Source: Aquila chrysaetos chrysaetos (Eukaryota; Chordata; Aves; Accipitriformes; Accipitridae). From it: a stretch of 64,000 nt of DNA. This document shows, piece by piece, positions 12,001 through 27,000 of this stretch. Made by a program: the position numbers and the translations under genes. The stretch covers positions 1,960,453-2,024,452 of the forward strand of contig NC_044008.1 in NCBI RefSeq assembly GCF_900496995.4. Direction: 5' to 3'. Position 1 is the first letter of the stretch. The number at the start of each line of letters is the position of its first letter. The notes beneath the pieces were generated by a model. It searched no databases and was not told where the DNA came from. It saw nothing but the letters and a program-made list of their open reading frames with translations.

Positions 12001-15000
12001 AAAAATACTCAGTTGTTTAAGCGACACATGGCATCTGGCTAGTGCCAGGGGTTGCCAAGCGTGGCATGCAGGAATGCTCCCCCAACAGCTGAATATGTCC
12101 TCCAGCACCTGTGTCCAGGGTGGTCAGCACTCACAACCTGATCCTGTCTCTTCTCTTGGCAGTATTCAAGCAAATCATGTGCAAGAACAGCAGGCAGATA
12201 CAGTTAATACAAAACCCTAGCAGGCCTGGATTGTGATTTTCAGCCTACCATCAGTGGAGGAGAGTCATTACAGCACCCTCAATATCCTCATAGTTCAGGT
12301 CTGGCCAAGTTACGCAGCCCAGGACACTTCAAGGTTACTTTGTTTTATACCTAACCCTGCAAGAAGGATGTTTGCTGCTGCTGACAAGACCAATGACAAA
12401 AGATCTCAGTTCTACCACTGGCTGAAGAGGAGAAGACTTGAGCTCGTGCATTAACAGAGCCCGGAGGCAGGGGGGTATTCCTCAGTGGGCAGTTTTCCCA
12501 GTTTTCACAGATCCTGGATGCCTCTAATGTGCTTGACATCTGGATTCAATTTCTTCAAAGAAAGAACCTGCGACATTTTAATCCCTTTGGCGGCTTGAAG
12601 TCTCGGGGAAAATGAAAGCATCTATTACATTCATAGCATATTCATTTTCATTGTTGTGCGTGTACATTTTGAAATCCTATTTACTAGGAACTGAAATCCA
12701 CCTAAAAACTCACTTTACAGCTATTCTTAATGTGGTATATATAGCGTAACATGCAGAACACTCGAGGACTGGAATAAATAAGATCTCCACAGGCAATCAT
12801 CTTCTCCCATACATGTTCATGCACCCAGGGCAGTCAGAGCCCCTCTGCCATACACAAAGTTGTTTACTGTCCATGAGCAGTGTTTAACATTCCACTCCCA
12901 GATATTTATATTCAGAGCCAAATTCAGAGCAGTATTCTGGAAAATGAGCAAAAGTAGGCTATGACCCATCAAGAGACTATTGGGTCATCTGAAAAGTTTA
13001 TGAGCCGGTCTGGAATCCAGCATTTATTTTGGATGGTGGGAGGTCACTATAATTAGCTGCCATTCAACTCCATTATATAGTTACAAATACAAAAAAACCC
13101 CAAAACCCAGCCCACAGTGCTGAGGCACTTTTACTGAAATACAACCTATGACACTCTGTAGACCTCTGTAGAAAACGAGTTACATCAGCGATCTCTGAAG
13201 TGAACATTTGTGCGCTCAGGCCAGAAAAGCAATTTCCATCTTATGAATATGAATACAACACCAGAAAACATGAACTGTCAAATTTTGTGATATTATTAAA
13301 CTAACATCTACCCTAATAACAGAGAAATGGAGCAAGAAGCTACAGTTGACTTCAGCTCACAACCTGCTCACGTGCCAAATGTTTTTCAGAGTTGCCTGGT
13401 GTAGTCAATGCCAGAGATGTTCGTTTTGATCAAAGTCTATTTGCAAATACAAATTTGTAACTTATGCATGGGCACGTTCTTGCATGAATCAGACACACCA
13501 ATAAAATTCCCATAAAAGTCCTCTAGAGCGGTTGTATCTTTGGGAGGGGGAAGGGAGGAGGAAAGGACGGGTTTTGTTGTGTCTTTAAAGCTTGTGGGTA
13601 TATATTCTAAAGGAAGGAGTTACCGCTGCAGTTTCTTGCATTATTTAGTGATGGTCTTTAGGCTGTGTTATCCCTGCCTGAAGCCAAGCTGCTTGTGGCG
13701 ACTCTGACCATGGAAAGACACTCACTGATGGTTTCAAATGATCTGGACCAGCAAGAATGCAGACACAGGGATTCTCTCTCCCCCTCCTCTTTTTTTCCAA
13801 GTAATTTTTAATATAAAAAAAATTTCAATGTTTATCTGCCTTCCCTGGAGAGTTTGTCGCTGTCAGCTTTATTGTCGCAGTTTCTCTCTGCTGCCAACAC
13901 TAGTAAAACTCTAGGGCTTGTTTGGGCTGAACTCCTGTCCAGACTGAGTAATATTCACAGAATTGGTCCCCAAAAGGTGAGTAAGGCATCAAGAAGGACA
14001 CAGCATGGTAGTTCATAAAAAGGGTCCTCACTAAGACTTCACTTCCTCTCTGAAGTCCCTCTTCCTAAACCCTTACAAGGACATCCCATAACGAACAGAA
14101 AACATCATCCAGACGAGACGTGATTCTTACACATTACTCAGCCTGGCTTCATTTTGCCTCTGGTAAAATACACCATCACATCCGTCTGTTCCCTGTCATA
14201 TACTGACAAGTATTTATCTAGTTGCTAACAAACATCAAGATACACACCTCCTTCAAAAAACACAGTACTGCTTCCTCCCATGAATCATTCAACACCTTAC
14301 ATAACTGTGGGGGTAATATAGAACTGTTTCATATGTGATCACTTAACAAAAAGTTGGGCATAAACCTACCTGAAATGCAAAAATACTCTCAGTTTTAAAG
14401 TATAAAGATCTGCTTAATAAATTCCTGTCCTCAATTTCTTGTTTCTGTCCCTGCACTGCAATTCGCTCTCCCTTCTGTCTTACTCAGACAATTATCAACA
14501 GCCCACGTTGTAGTATGGCTCCAGACATGATCTGGGGAGAAAATACCTTCTGTCTCCCAAAAGGAGGGTGTTTTGGCACAAGAGAAGGGGTGGCTCAGTG
14601 CTGAAGGAAGTGGATGCTGTAACTATGGTCTCAGGTTGTAACTTCCCACTCATATTTTGGTAATGTTTGGAGGGTTTTAGGCCGTATGTCAAATTAGAAG
14701 CTTAACAGACCTAATAGATCTGGTTCGTTTTTGAGTAGGACTCTGGGCAGCAAGGAGGAGGTTAACAAGCCAAAAATAAACAAGAATAGCCGGGGAATTG
14801 CAGTCCGTCTGGACTGGTGTGATCTCCCCTGCCATTTTGCATACCATCTTCCTGGTATGCGGAACGATGATCTAGAATATATGAGGCTTAAACACCATTA
14901 AAGGACTGCTCAACCTTTTCAGAAAGACAGGTACACATCCAAATTAAATAATCCCTTGCCCCTACCTTTACTTTAAAAACATACATTGGGTAGGATGCCA

Positions 15001-18000
15001 AGTCTAGGATACTAGGGTGCAGCTCCCTGGTCCAAAGCAGCCCTTCATGGGATCACCATCTACATGGCAGTTTTATCAGCACAATTATGCCTAGTAGGAG
15101 CGCGAATGCAGTATGCTGGCAAAAGTCTTCCATTATTACAAGTATGGTGACGAAACAACAGCTTGTCAGCTGAGCTATATTTGCTGGGGGAGATAGTGGA
15201 ACTGAATAACAGTTGCACTGTGGAATTAGACACTTTATAGAGACAAACTCTGAAAAATCAGTTCCCCTCTCTAAGATGGGAATAAACAATATATGGTCTG
15301 ACCTACATGTAACATTCTTAAATTATCTTGATCTTCTATTGTGACCTTATTTCATCAATGAAATAGATATATCTGTGTCTGATGAAGCCAAATTTTAGGC
15401 TATTGGTTCACCCTCACCAAATCTAGACAGAGCAAAGTATAATCTGTACCATAGCGTAAGTGCTCAATGAGACTCAGCAGTTATGGTAATGTGTTTTGAA
15501 AATCTGACTATAGATAGTTGATCGTGGTACTTTTGAAACTTTTAATAACCTTGAGAGTTGGTATCAAAAAGCCTGAAAATTACAATCCAATCAGTACCAT
15601 TAATATATTTTTGCAAGAATACTGGAGTGTATTTGGTAGGTGCGCCTCAAACTATCAAATGTCCAGGAGAGCATGACCCTTTCAAAAGAACAAGTTAAAA
15701 AGCCAGGTTAAACAAAAGCTGCAGTGTGAATTTTGACTGCATTAGCCTAGGGATTTCCCTTTTTCCTTGGAAGATTTGTGTTAAAACTCTTAAAAGGTGA
15801 GTACACAAATTACCGTTAATACTTTAGTTTCACCTTGAAGTGATTGCTTTGTGGGAGAAACCCTAATTCATGCAATTTTGTCCAACACATGAAAAGGTAG
15901 CCCAATTAAAAAGAAAAAAAAAGAAAAGAAAAAAAAAATCCTCTTCCCCGAGGGCAGATTTCCTAGTTGTAACACTCCCATCTGCATCAGAAAACCAGAA
16001 AGACCTCAGAAACAAAATGAGCCCAAAACACAGTCATTTCAGGGGTATCAGCACTGCTGTGTCACAGCCCTCTGCAGATAACCTTCTTTTCTCTTTTCCC
16101 TCCCCTACTGGGAAATTACAGGGGTGGTCTTATCTGGAACAGGAGATCTAGTCTAGAGAGGTCAAAGCCCACAGTTAGCCTGTTGGACAGGACAATCGGT
16201 CATGGAAAGCATCCAGCAGTGGCCAGGTTAAGTGAGGCTAATAAATAATGCACAAATGCAAAGTAAGTGACAACAACAGAGGATGCACTGGTCATTAGGT
16301 CAAACAGGAAATTCTCCACTAACAAATTACTTTTAATCCCAGTCTAATAAACCATAAACTCCACTTAGTTAACTCTCAACTCAATAGCTACCTTCCTAGG
16401 AAAAACCCCATTTCTCTTCCTTCCCCTCTTCAGAGAAATGTCTGACAGTGAGATCTTCAGGGCAGATGGACAGTGGGAAGTAGTTTCTCTTTCAGAAAAC
16501 CAGGTTTGGATAGTCCTTGGAAAAAGATACAGCTCTGCACCTCCCCACCCTCATTTTTGTAAGTCAATTTAATCCATAGCTTTAAGAACAATTTACCACC
16601 CAGGCAGTCCAGCTTGTTTGCAATACAATGAAGTGCACTAACTAAAGTCAAACAAAAGCAACATTTGAAGAGGCTTTGCACAGTTTTGCTTCCTGGCACT
16701 TGAAAATGCTTATGTTCTTGCTAAGCACGGGTTACACGCATTTATTTCACACAACATTAGAACTGTGGCAGATTTAGGATTCAAATGATTAAAACAGGAG
16801 ATCACAAACAGTGTTCTGGATATCACTAGCAGGACTCAGCCCACCCCAGAGGTGTATGCAAGAGCAAACACAGCTGTACATGTCTCTAAACTGTTGATGG
16901 TGAAATGCAAACACAGAAAGTATGGCTTTCCAGCAGAAGCCACTATAGTTGACAAAGTAGATGATTGCACAATGTTGTAGAGCAACGTGTTTTGATTACC
17001 TTAAAGTCAAGGCTGCAAAGACTGACTGCATCATCATCTTTCTCTCGACGCTTCCTCTTCTGTAAGAAACGAAACAGAGTTACAGCTGTACACTCGATTT
17101 GCGTTCATAAAGAAGGCTCTTTTTTTCATAAGGCAGACCAGAGATATTTTCTTTCTTTGGACCCCAACTAAGTGTAATAACTCAAAAAACTAAAGGTTGA
17201 AAACAAATGCAAAGCATGTTTATGCTGTTTCATGAGGTTTGTCACCTGATCAATACCTATAAATTATATGCCCAGAAGCTTGTTTCACTGCGCTCCCACA
17301 ATTGTGGTTGCGAGTAAAGTCTTAAGCAGGAAATCTCAGTAGCAGGACAGAATGCAGCGATTACCACTGTGAAATGATTTGAGATTCATTTAGTTAAATG
17401 AAACATCTTTTGTGGTTTCTGAGGTCAGCAATCCAGCAATAAAGCTGGGCTTTTTGAAAGAGTTAGGTACTAAGAGGGTCAGACTTGGTGATCAATAGGA
17501 TCTGAGGTCTCTAGGGGACACCAGCAGATACTATGCCTAATTCTTATGTTTGCACACCAGCACGGCTGGGTTTGGGCTGGGGTCTGTGGGTGATGGGATC
17601 TACAGATTTCACCTTAGAGTCAGTGCCAGCATAAAGCAGTTTTGCACTAGGTTGGTTATTCCCGCTCCTCAGATACCCTCTAATACCCAAACATATTTTA
17701 TTCAGGGAATTCTTACTGTGTATCAGGGATCTGTTTTATAGTGCAGTTCCCTAAACAGCTGAATGGGTGTACGTGAGGGCATTTCAATCACCTATTTAAC
17801 TGATTACTTTGGATATGGTCAGTAGACAGCTGTGGCTGAAGCATCCCTGCTAGGAATGCAACAGGCTAAAAGAACAAGCATTTTTGTGGGAGAAAGATGA
17901 GGCTTTTGGCCAGGCAGCTCTCAGCTATTTTCCTGTCCGAAGAAGAGCACAGGCCAGTAGAACAATGATCAAAGACATCTGCACTGAGCTTCCTGATACC

Positions 18001-21000
18001 TCCAACTATTTCTTTACTGTCTGGGCTTCTACATTATTTTTTCATTACCCAGATAATGGAAAACCAATTGTGTACTCATCCTGTTAGACTGTGCCAGCCT
18101 GCAGATCACCTGGTCTTGAAAAAAACATGGGTCACGAGCATAAATTGTTTGGTCACCCATGAAACAAGTAGTTGATTTTCATCCTGTGTTTGACCCTTGT
18201 CCTTCAGCATTTCAGAATGAGCCAAGTTCATCCTCTTCCACTTCATTAAGTACAAAGGCAAAAAGCTATTTTGTATTTTTATATTGGTCTACATGTTGTT
18301 TATCAGTTTAACAGACTAGGCATTGAACTAGGTGAAATGAGGAAAACACCCTCTCTACAGCTGCAGAAGGAACTACTACCACAAGTCCACTCCGAACTTC
18401 AGCAAATTTCAGTTTTGTGCTCTACCAGTCCAGCAGCTTAACCTTCTGTCAGGAGCAAATATGTAATTCCTGTTTTCTTAGAATTTAATAATATATTCAA
18501 ATAACTTAAAAGTTGCAGCTTTAAAAGAGGTTTGCCTTCATTGTAAGTGTATTTAAAATGTTTGAACGCAAGTATTCATTCAAATTATTTTTATATGCTG
18601 ACCAGCCTAGTTTCTATGGTTCCTTTGAAAATCTGATGCTGTTGAGGGGATGTCCAGCTTCCCTGAAGGGTTCTTAGAAACGTGTTCTCTTGTTTGCTAG
18701 TCCTTTTGTACGACGTGCTTTTAGGCTCCAATATGTCTTCTCACCTGTCCACACTATGCTGACTCTACCACTTAACTATTAAATACACACATGTAATGGT
18801 GAGATATTACAGAAGTACACTCACTAGTTTCTTACATTTTGGGTTTTGGTGCCGTGTTTTTTTTTTCTCAGCTATTCAAACTAGCTACAGAAGTGGATTC
18901 AAGTACAAAGTTCCCCAGTGATTTCAGTTTTTCGTTTTTTTTTTTTTTTTTTTTTTTTCTGTATTTGCAAAGACAAGATACTGACTGTCACGTGAGTGAG
19001 TCCCTTCACTGATAGACTTGCTAACTACAGAGGAAAAAATTCTCACATTAGACATTATGCTTTACCATATTTATAGCATTGACACTGAATTAATGTCACA
19101 GCACACTCCATACTTTTTGAACAGACCTTTGGCAGGCTTGAGAACACATGCAAATGCAGACATTTGTTTTTTTTAGGTTTAGTAAAATATTCAGGGTTGG
19201 TTATTTATCAAACCCTGCAATAAAAGACTGCTATAACCACACCTTTTTGGTCTGCAGATTATTTTTCCCATATGTAAGTCAAGGATATTAGCATTTATTT
19301 AACAGAAGAAAACTTGCAATAAAGACAAAGACACCACGCCTTTTTGGTCTGAATATTATTCGTTCCTTATGTAGTCAAGTATATTAACATCTTTAACATA
19401 CAGCTCCAGACCAAAGCCCAGACACGAAAGGAAGGCCAAAGTTTTGTTTTTAAACTGGCTAGACTTATGCAATAAGTATTGCATTGGCTGGACCCCATTT
19501 CCTTTGCCCAATATAGTTTCATACAAAAACTTAGACATTTCACTACAGAGCCAGCTGTGTCATTCCTGTGTGGTGCCAGAACAGAAACATATTCCAAGAA
19601 AACGGCCTCTTCAGACTGCTCAAATCTGGGTGTTTAAAGCCACATGATAGAAAAGCAACTGCTACGGTACTGTTTTCTCACATTTTTGAGACAGTCACGA
19701 TCAGAGATCTGATACGTTAACCTTCTCACGAAACTCAAGTCATGTGGAAAAACTTACTTCTACGAAAGTTATTAAACTGTAAAAACCGTGAGACCCGATT
19801 TAGGCTCTCAAAGAGGTATTGTAAAGGAGAAGCATAAAAAATGCTAATCAGGAGGGGAAATCTAAATATTTTGTGACTTTATTTTAGAAAGACCTAAACA
19901 ATGCCGTGAGCATGAATGTTAATTACATTTCAAGGATTCCGATTAAAGCTCCAGGAACCCTTTTTAAGAAAGTACTGGTTTTCAATTTGAAAACAATTCT
20001 AGCCATCTAGTTTTCCTCTCTCCTACTAAGGGCTTTTGCCTAAAACCAGGATATTTTGTTCTTTAGGGATCAGTCTGGTTTTTGCTGCTTATTGCCCACC
20101 TGAAGTCATAAAACACCAATAAGGCTTCAGGTGAGGAATGTGCATCAGGACCGTTAAGTCAACAAAGATCAAGTGCCTGTTTCTTATAAACGAATCCTCC
20201 TTAATGAAAAGGAAGAAAGGAAAACAGACCATGAGTAAGCTTGCTTCCAGTCAGAAGCCATCCAGGGGATGTTTTAACCCAAACTGCATTAGTCTTTTCT
20301 TAGAATTATGCAGAACATGCACTAGTCCTTCTCTTTAAACCCATCCCACCTCTGCAGGCATGAAAAGGACACTTGGCTTAGTTACCCACTTCCCCTCAGG
20401 CTCAGGCCGGGTACATTTTACAGACTTTTGGCCAAACAGCTGCACAAACTATCACATGAAGAGATGCTATTTGTGACTGGCATACGAGTACTTGGTGGTC
20501 ATGGGGAAAAAAAGCCCTTGTGTGACACACTTACTCCAGCACTAGATACGACACCGAGAAAAGTAGAATTCTTGCTTGCCTACAGGCTGCTGCCAAAATG
20601 CACTCTGGTCAATGTATGTCAGCATAATTACGTTGGCAAAGCCTCTAAGCAGAGACCTGGTCCCTGGCTGTGCAGTAAGGGTAATACTGTCTGCTGGGCA
20701 ACTGTACTGCACAGCTACGCTCTCTCCTTCATTATTTTTTCTCTCCTGTATTTGCTTCTTTTCCAATGTTAGGTGTATCAGTCCAAGACTAAGCTCTAGC
20801 CAGTCACAGGAAAGCTTAGGTCTCCAGAAAGGGTCTGGAGTTCAGGGGTACCCACCATCTGTAGCTGCAAATGAAGCTACTTGGGATTGAAGGGAGAAGT
20901 GGTGGTGGACCACGTTGATGAGGGACATGATGGAGGAATGCAGATTAACAATTAAGTCCTTCAAAAACACTTTATTCATTTTTTGCAGTCTGTCATGGCA

Positions 21001-24000
21001 TACATTCTAACTGTAATTGAGAGTTGAACTGCATATGTGTATAGCCAAATAAAAGCAGATTAAAAAACATGCAAAGAACAGGAATAACTTGAAACTCAAA
21101 CAAAATGCTTTTAATTTGTGATGTTAGAGCACAATATTTTCAAATTTGAAAGAATATACCTTTCTAGGGCTTTGTAACATTCAAATGTATATGTTTAATA
21201 TAGCTGTAGTCACCAGATGAAAGTTTCTAAAATTAAGCAAAAGAAAAATCTACAAGAGATTATGGTTTTCTTTAATCGACTCCCACACTGGACTGGTGTA
21301 TGTGCAGCCTCAAAATTGCACATGGCTGCCATTCAAGGCACAGCCAGCAAAATGCCTGTCTAAATGCATGCTTTCACAAGAAGGTCCAGCTGATTTTAGA
21401 TGGGATTTCCTTCATAAATTATAGTCCTGTTCTTTTCCCCACCTCCAGACATGTTCTCACGCCCTTCCTCGTGCCGACACAGGCGTTCATACAGCTTGTG
21501 CAATCAGCTGGTTCAGCTCATCCAAAACTTTTTGTTTTCTTTTTGGTAAGGCAAGTTTTTCAGCCAGATCAGTTTGCTGGCCGAGAATAGGATCACCACT
21601 TCCAGGGGCAGTGGGGGACAAATCAGCTCAGGCAGCTCATGAAAATGAGGTTTAAGATGGGATGAGATCTATATACACAGCACCAGGCACTATGCACCTA
21701 CTTGAGCTGACTAATCGCCTTGAAATCCTCAGTACATGAAGCGGGATGGACTTCATGAAGCAGTGGTTTAGAACACAAACCCAGTATAGGTCTTCTGAAC
21801 CACTCTCCAGAGTGGTCCATCTTCATCTGCCAGCTCTAGAGGCTGGATGTGAACCACTTTCCCTAGTAAGGGATGCATGTTAAAGGATGAAGAGAACAGA
21901 GTACAAGGCTTACAGCAGTTAGGCCATGCACTTGCTCTAGGTAGTTTCTCTCTACCAAATAAAATACAGATTTTTTTATTTAATTAAAAAAAAAAAGGTT
22001 TATTTCTATACCATGTTTTACATCTTGCCTATTGCCTTGCCAGCTTAGTTAGCAGGACTGCTGAAACACATCAGAAAATAAGAAGTTTTTAAAGAAACCA
22101 CAGTGTCCAGGATATCCTGCCTTCTCTCAATCCCTGTGTGCAGAAAGCACCCTCCAGCTAAAGCTCAGAAGCCTCAGTGGCTCAGAAAATGTCTAGCCAG
22201 GTAGAGAGGAACCTGTTGATTTTCTGTCTCCTCCAGGCAGAGGGACCTTCACTTCTGTATTCCTGCTTTTGTTTGTGTGCTTTTGCAATATGAACCCACC
22301 AGCTGTTTTACTCACCAGGGTGAAGTCCCAGTGTGGTCCCGGAGTCAGAAATGTGAAAGAGCTGCCTCGTCTCAGAGGGTACCTGTGAGCAGAAAAAAAG
22401 GAATAAGGTAAATAACTTATAGGTTGCTGTAGCAATTGATAAACTACATCTGATTTCCACAGCTTTGATGGTATCATACATCTTTAGCTGTTAGCACAAA
22501 AGTCACAAAGACAATGATGTAGCATAATCTTTTGGTCTCTCCTTCCTAAAGAACTGCCAGTATTCCCCATGATGATTGCAGGTGTTAGATTAAAAAATCC
22601 CACTTTCTACAATAAATGGCTCCATGCAACAGAGGCAGGCAAAAACCTCCCACTGGGCCCTGCAGGCTGGTATGGAGGAAAATATCTCTTTGACCACAAA
22701 CCTGCCAATCTGACCAAGAGGAAGGATAAAACAATAATAATAATAAAAAATAATAATATTATGGCCTTGTTTTCCAAGGTTAATGAAGCTGAAATGAAAG
22801 GAGGCAACAAACTGCACCTTTGACAATGCAGCCTTGTAGTTTCCCATAAAATTACAACCATGAATTGAGTTGTGGTCTTTCATTAAGTCATTCTCAATCC
22901 AAGAAAGTTAAACCACCAGAAAGCACTACACACAATAGACCGTTTGTATAATCCTTGCTCTTTGAACAATGGTAAACGAACTGCCTTATGCAAGTCATTT
23001 ATTGTACTAGCACCGAGTTAAGCAAACAAGTTACGTTCCAACTTTCACTGTCTGGTGGACTTAAGGTATGTTTCCAGCAACAATTTTTTAAAGCTTATTC
23101 TGGCTGTAGTATGGAGAAACATTTTTGTCTGTCATTGGGTTTCTGCATGTAGAATTTTAGTCCCAAACGGGCCACACGTTTTTTTTTCAAAGGCAGCCAG
23201 CTGCATCACCTAATGGGGAGATTTCCCCCTTGCTGTCACAAACTCAGACAGAAAAGCCATCTCCTCGCCAGCTGCACCTTTCTTCTTCGTTCTGAGATCC
23301 CACAGGATTATCAGAAACCTGGAAATAATATAGGAATGCAAATCCTTCTGACTTTCAGGGGACTTGCACTCCAGTATTGCTCAGGCATTACTGAAAATTC
23401 ATCTCACAAAGTATTAGTAGTATTTAATGTCAGCAGCTCTCCCTATCGGAAGAGAAAAAGCATTTGTCTGTAAAAGGTTTGTGCAGGGTGGGGTGTTCTG
23501 GATTGGTGTTTGGAAAATATAAGTCAACCACCCAGAAAATACTTTTGCATTTCTACCAGCTAGTGCAGAGCAACAAGATAAATATTTTATGAAGTGTACC
23601 TTATTGGAAGCAAGACGTGAAGGAATACAAGATGCTTTTGGTGATGAGGCAGACATTTTATGCAGCAGATATAGACTGCACAGGTGAGCTTATTAGTACT
23701 TTTCCTCCAGAAATACATTTCTATGCTGACCCTTTGCTTAGCATATGTCTGTTAACACACATGACACCGTATTTTACTTCAAACTCAAATCTGACAAGAA
23801 ATCTAACCAGCTGCTTAATGCCTGAGTTGGTTCTGTGCTCCTCACTCTAGGAAGGACCAGTGTCCGGGCAGCGGATTTTGTTTCTTGGGATGACCCAAGG
23901 AGATGACCCAAAACTGTTATCTGGCACCTGGTACGAAAAAGACAAGACCACTACATGCAAGAAGGGCATATTCTCTTCATTCCCCGCTCGTGGTGAAGGA

Positions 24001-27000
24001 ATGTGTCTGATACCTATAAAAAGCTGAAGTGGCCTTAGCAGAAAATTGTATACTTTGATCCGCACAGGGAGTGAGAGTTGTTTGGCCACCTCAGTAGGTC
24101 CCATGGAATAGGAGTAACACTTCCCTGCAGCTTCTGGGGTGGCTGAAGTCCCCTCAGGACCTATTTAGGGAGCATTTCACCTTCTCCAAGGGTTCAAGCA
24201 AGGTAGCTGCCGTGTAAGCAGTGAAAATGCTAAGCCAGCAGCATCTGCAGTGGAAACCCAGGAAACAGGAACACTGTCATGGGCTTCAAAGTAGTTAGAA
24301 TAGTAAATATGCCTTCTATGTTATATATATATATACACGTAGACTTAGATACCTAAATATATAGATATCTAAAATAAATACCTAAAATTTATAAATATAT
24401 AAATATAAAAAATAAGCTTGTTCAAAGTACCATATGCAGGAATTACGACTTATGTAAAATCAGAGGAAGCTGTTCCTCAGAGCACATGACCTCCAGGTAC
24501 CTTAGGATCAGCTAAAACCTTTTAATACAATCACTATGTCTGTGACACTGCTCCAGAAAGGAAAGTGGCATTTCCAAGAGCTGCATACCAGTACACTGAT
24601 TGCTAGATGGAGAAGAAACTTCTGGAAGGGAACATTCTTTGGGATTTATAAAAGTACATACCGCTCGGGAAGAAAATCTGGGAATGAGCATCGGATTTCT
24701 TTGAAATTTAAAATAGAGACATTTTTTCTCATGAGAAAGAAAAATCCTCACTGTTTAATCCCAACATCTAACCTGCTAGGCAGCCCAGACCAAAATTTAT
24801 GAGTTTGATTAAACCTTCCTTGCCTACAGATAGAAAAGCAAAGAGATAATTAATGGTCTGCAAACTGCGCCATGCACAGCTATAAAGAGCTACCAGAATG
24901 GACTAAGCCTCTGTCTCTAAGGCAGGCATGAGCTTTCATGCTGAGAAGCAGGAGAATTTTATTGCATGAATCTTGATCTCCGACACCAGAGGCAGCCAAA
25001 TTGTGGCCTGGAAGCCACATGAGGCTTGCAAACTGTTCAAAGTAACTCCCAGTCACCCCAGTATGGATGTAGGTTGCTTGTAACTGCCCCAGCTGCATTG
25101 TCTGGGGTCCTGGGTGCACCTCAAGTTGTGCCCCCCTGCCCGCAGGCAGCAACGGGACTGGAGGTATGAAGCTGCCATTGAGAACAAGCAGGAGTTTGGC
25201 CCACTTGTACTAACTCACTCAGCTTCCAATCAAATGGAGATTTTATGGGGTATAATCAAGTGAGTCTGGCTACAGCAGCCTTTCAAAAAGCTCAAATTTA
25301 AAGGTATTGTACAGCTATCATCATGTCCTCTTACACTCATAGGTTTAAAGCAACCACTGTAGGTTTTCATTTACTGCCCAACACGTTTCATTCATATTAT
25401 ACAGGCATTATAATAAGGTTTTAATCCAAAGCAGTGTTTTATTTTGGCACACATGCTATAAGGCAACGTACCTCATGGGACTGCCTATGCAGTATTTCAC
25501 TTTCCCCTCTGCTAAAGCTGGGGTGGGACTCATATAACTAAATGCCCGAGATGCCTCCCACTCTGGCCTCCCCACTGTCCTTGAAAAAGGTGTTTTTTGG
25601 TGTCTCCTGGGAACCTGCCTGATGGTATCTTCCAAAAGACAACCTGCAGAGATGATCACACAGGTACTAACTTCTCTACCGCTACTTCTTAATGTCAAGA
25701 CTACATAGCCACTATTCTTTCACGAAAAGGAGAAATGATCACGTACGAGAGGCATTAACTTGGAAACCTCAGCATTTTGCAATGAGTTGTAGGGGTGAGG
25801 AGTACAAAAGAATTAAGGTTCAAAAATCTACTGGCAGCTTTGTTTCCAGTTGTCCACAAGAGTTGAAGAGAAATTTCTCCATCTCAGACTCCATCATTTA
25901 AACTTTCTCCCTTGGTCACTCAGCTGTGGGGAGAAATGCAGCTAATCCCTCCCACAAAAGGCATGTAATATAGAAATATCTGCCCCAGTTAAAAAGTTCC
26001 CTTCAGTCCTCCAAACACCCAACACAGATCTTCTGCAACAACAGAACCTGTTATAGACCGGCTGCTCTTTCCTGCTTTTCAGTGGTCCAGTAAGAGGACT
26101 CAGTCAAGAGAAGAGGGCAAAGCAGAAGTCAGAAACTGCTCTTTCTCACATGCCACCAACATCAACAGTGTCTGGGAGTAGGAATTCTCTTATTTGTTCT
26201 AGATCTTGGTATCACAGGCATTTCCCAACCATGTTTTGTTAACAGGAATGAGCCTTTTGTGGTGTAAAGAGATCTTACTGATCCTCCTTCCTTTTCAAGT
26301 CTTTGGCCAAGTATGGGGAGCTGAGATCTGCCAGGAACCATAAGGAGTGGCAAACGGACAGATATCAAGGGAAGCAGACTCTAGTGCTAAGTGGAAAAAA
26401 GACCTTCAGGAAAGCATGCTCTGTCATGTCAAAGCTTCATCACATCTCATCCCGGTGTCCCCTCTCCGGTCACTGCTTGCTAACTGAGCCTTGATGAGGT
26501 ACCGTTTAAACAATGATCATTGGGATGATTACCTGCAGAACTGCTTGATTTTTTGCTCTGCCTGTAGCTCTGCTAGAGCCTGCAAAGCTCTTCAAAAGTA
26601 CAGAGCCAAATTTAGTCACCTGCATGACTACCACGCATATTACGTGCAAATAGATGACTCATGATTGCAGTGCTCAGATGGGCATCTCTTGCAAGGTCTG
26701 TCAAGAATCTGAAGACAGCGCTGGTGAATTAAAGGTCAGCAATGACCGTAAGAGCAGTCCTGGAAGTTTTACCTAATGCATCTCACAACACAATGTGAGA
26801 AAAAGCAGAGCTGCGTGATGGAGCACTGCACTGTTGGTCATTGCTCAAAACACTGTATGATTAATTGAAACAAGTGCAGAGTGGCCTGGATGTAATGTTT
26901 TAGTACCTGAAAATAGCAGAATAAAGTATTATGCTGGTGCCGTACAGTTAATTGTTGTGTTTATGGCAAAGCTGTTCCAAGAGCCCAGCCCTATTGTAGG

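Larger units (their letters stand above)
3959..16999 (-). other. NET1 intron 3 of the long isoform (13 kb), hosting the NET1A promoter and exon
   Basis: Apart from the NET1A exon and CpG island it shows only simple repeats: a C-rich run (4544-4566), poly-A at 6583-6597, poly-T at 7892-7906 and 8123-8145, and an A-rich stretch at 15907-15938. No coding sequence or transposon was recognised. The short open frames in it show no recognisable protein. Confidence 0.9.
17060..22315 (-). other. NET1 intron 2 (5.3 kb)
   Basis: It holds a 24-bp poly-T (18935-18958) and a local tandem duplication near 19.2-19.4 kb. The rest is AT-rich unique sequence with no recognised gene. Confidence 0.92.

Noticed and set aside
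24985..25045. Possible ancient transposon end (AGCCAAATTGTGGCCTGGAA ... CCACATGAGG)
   Set aside because: It vaguely recalls old DNA-transposon or repeat ends with GTGGCC...CCACAT, but the match is too short and diverged to support.
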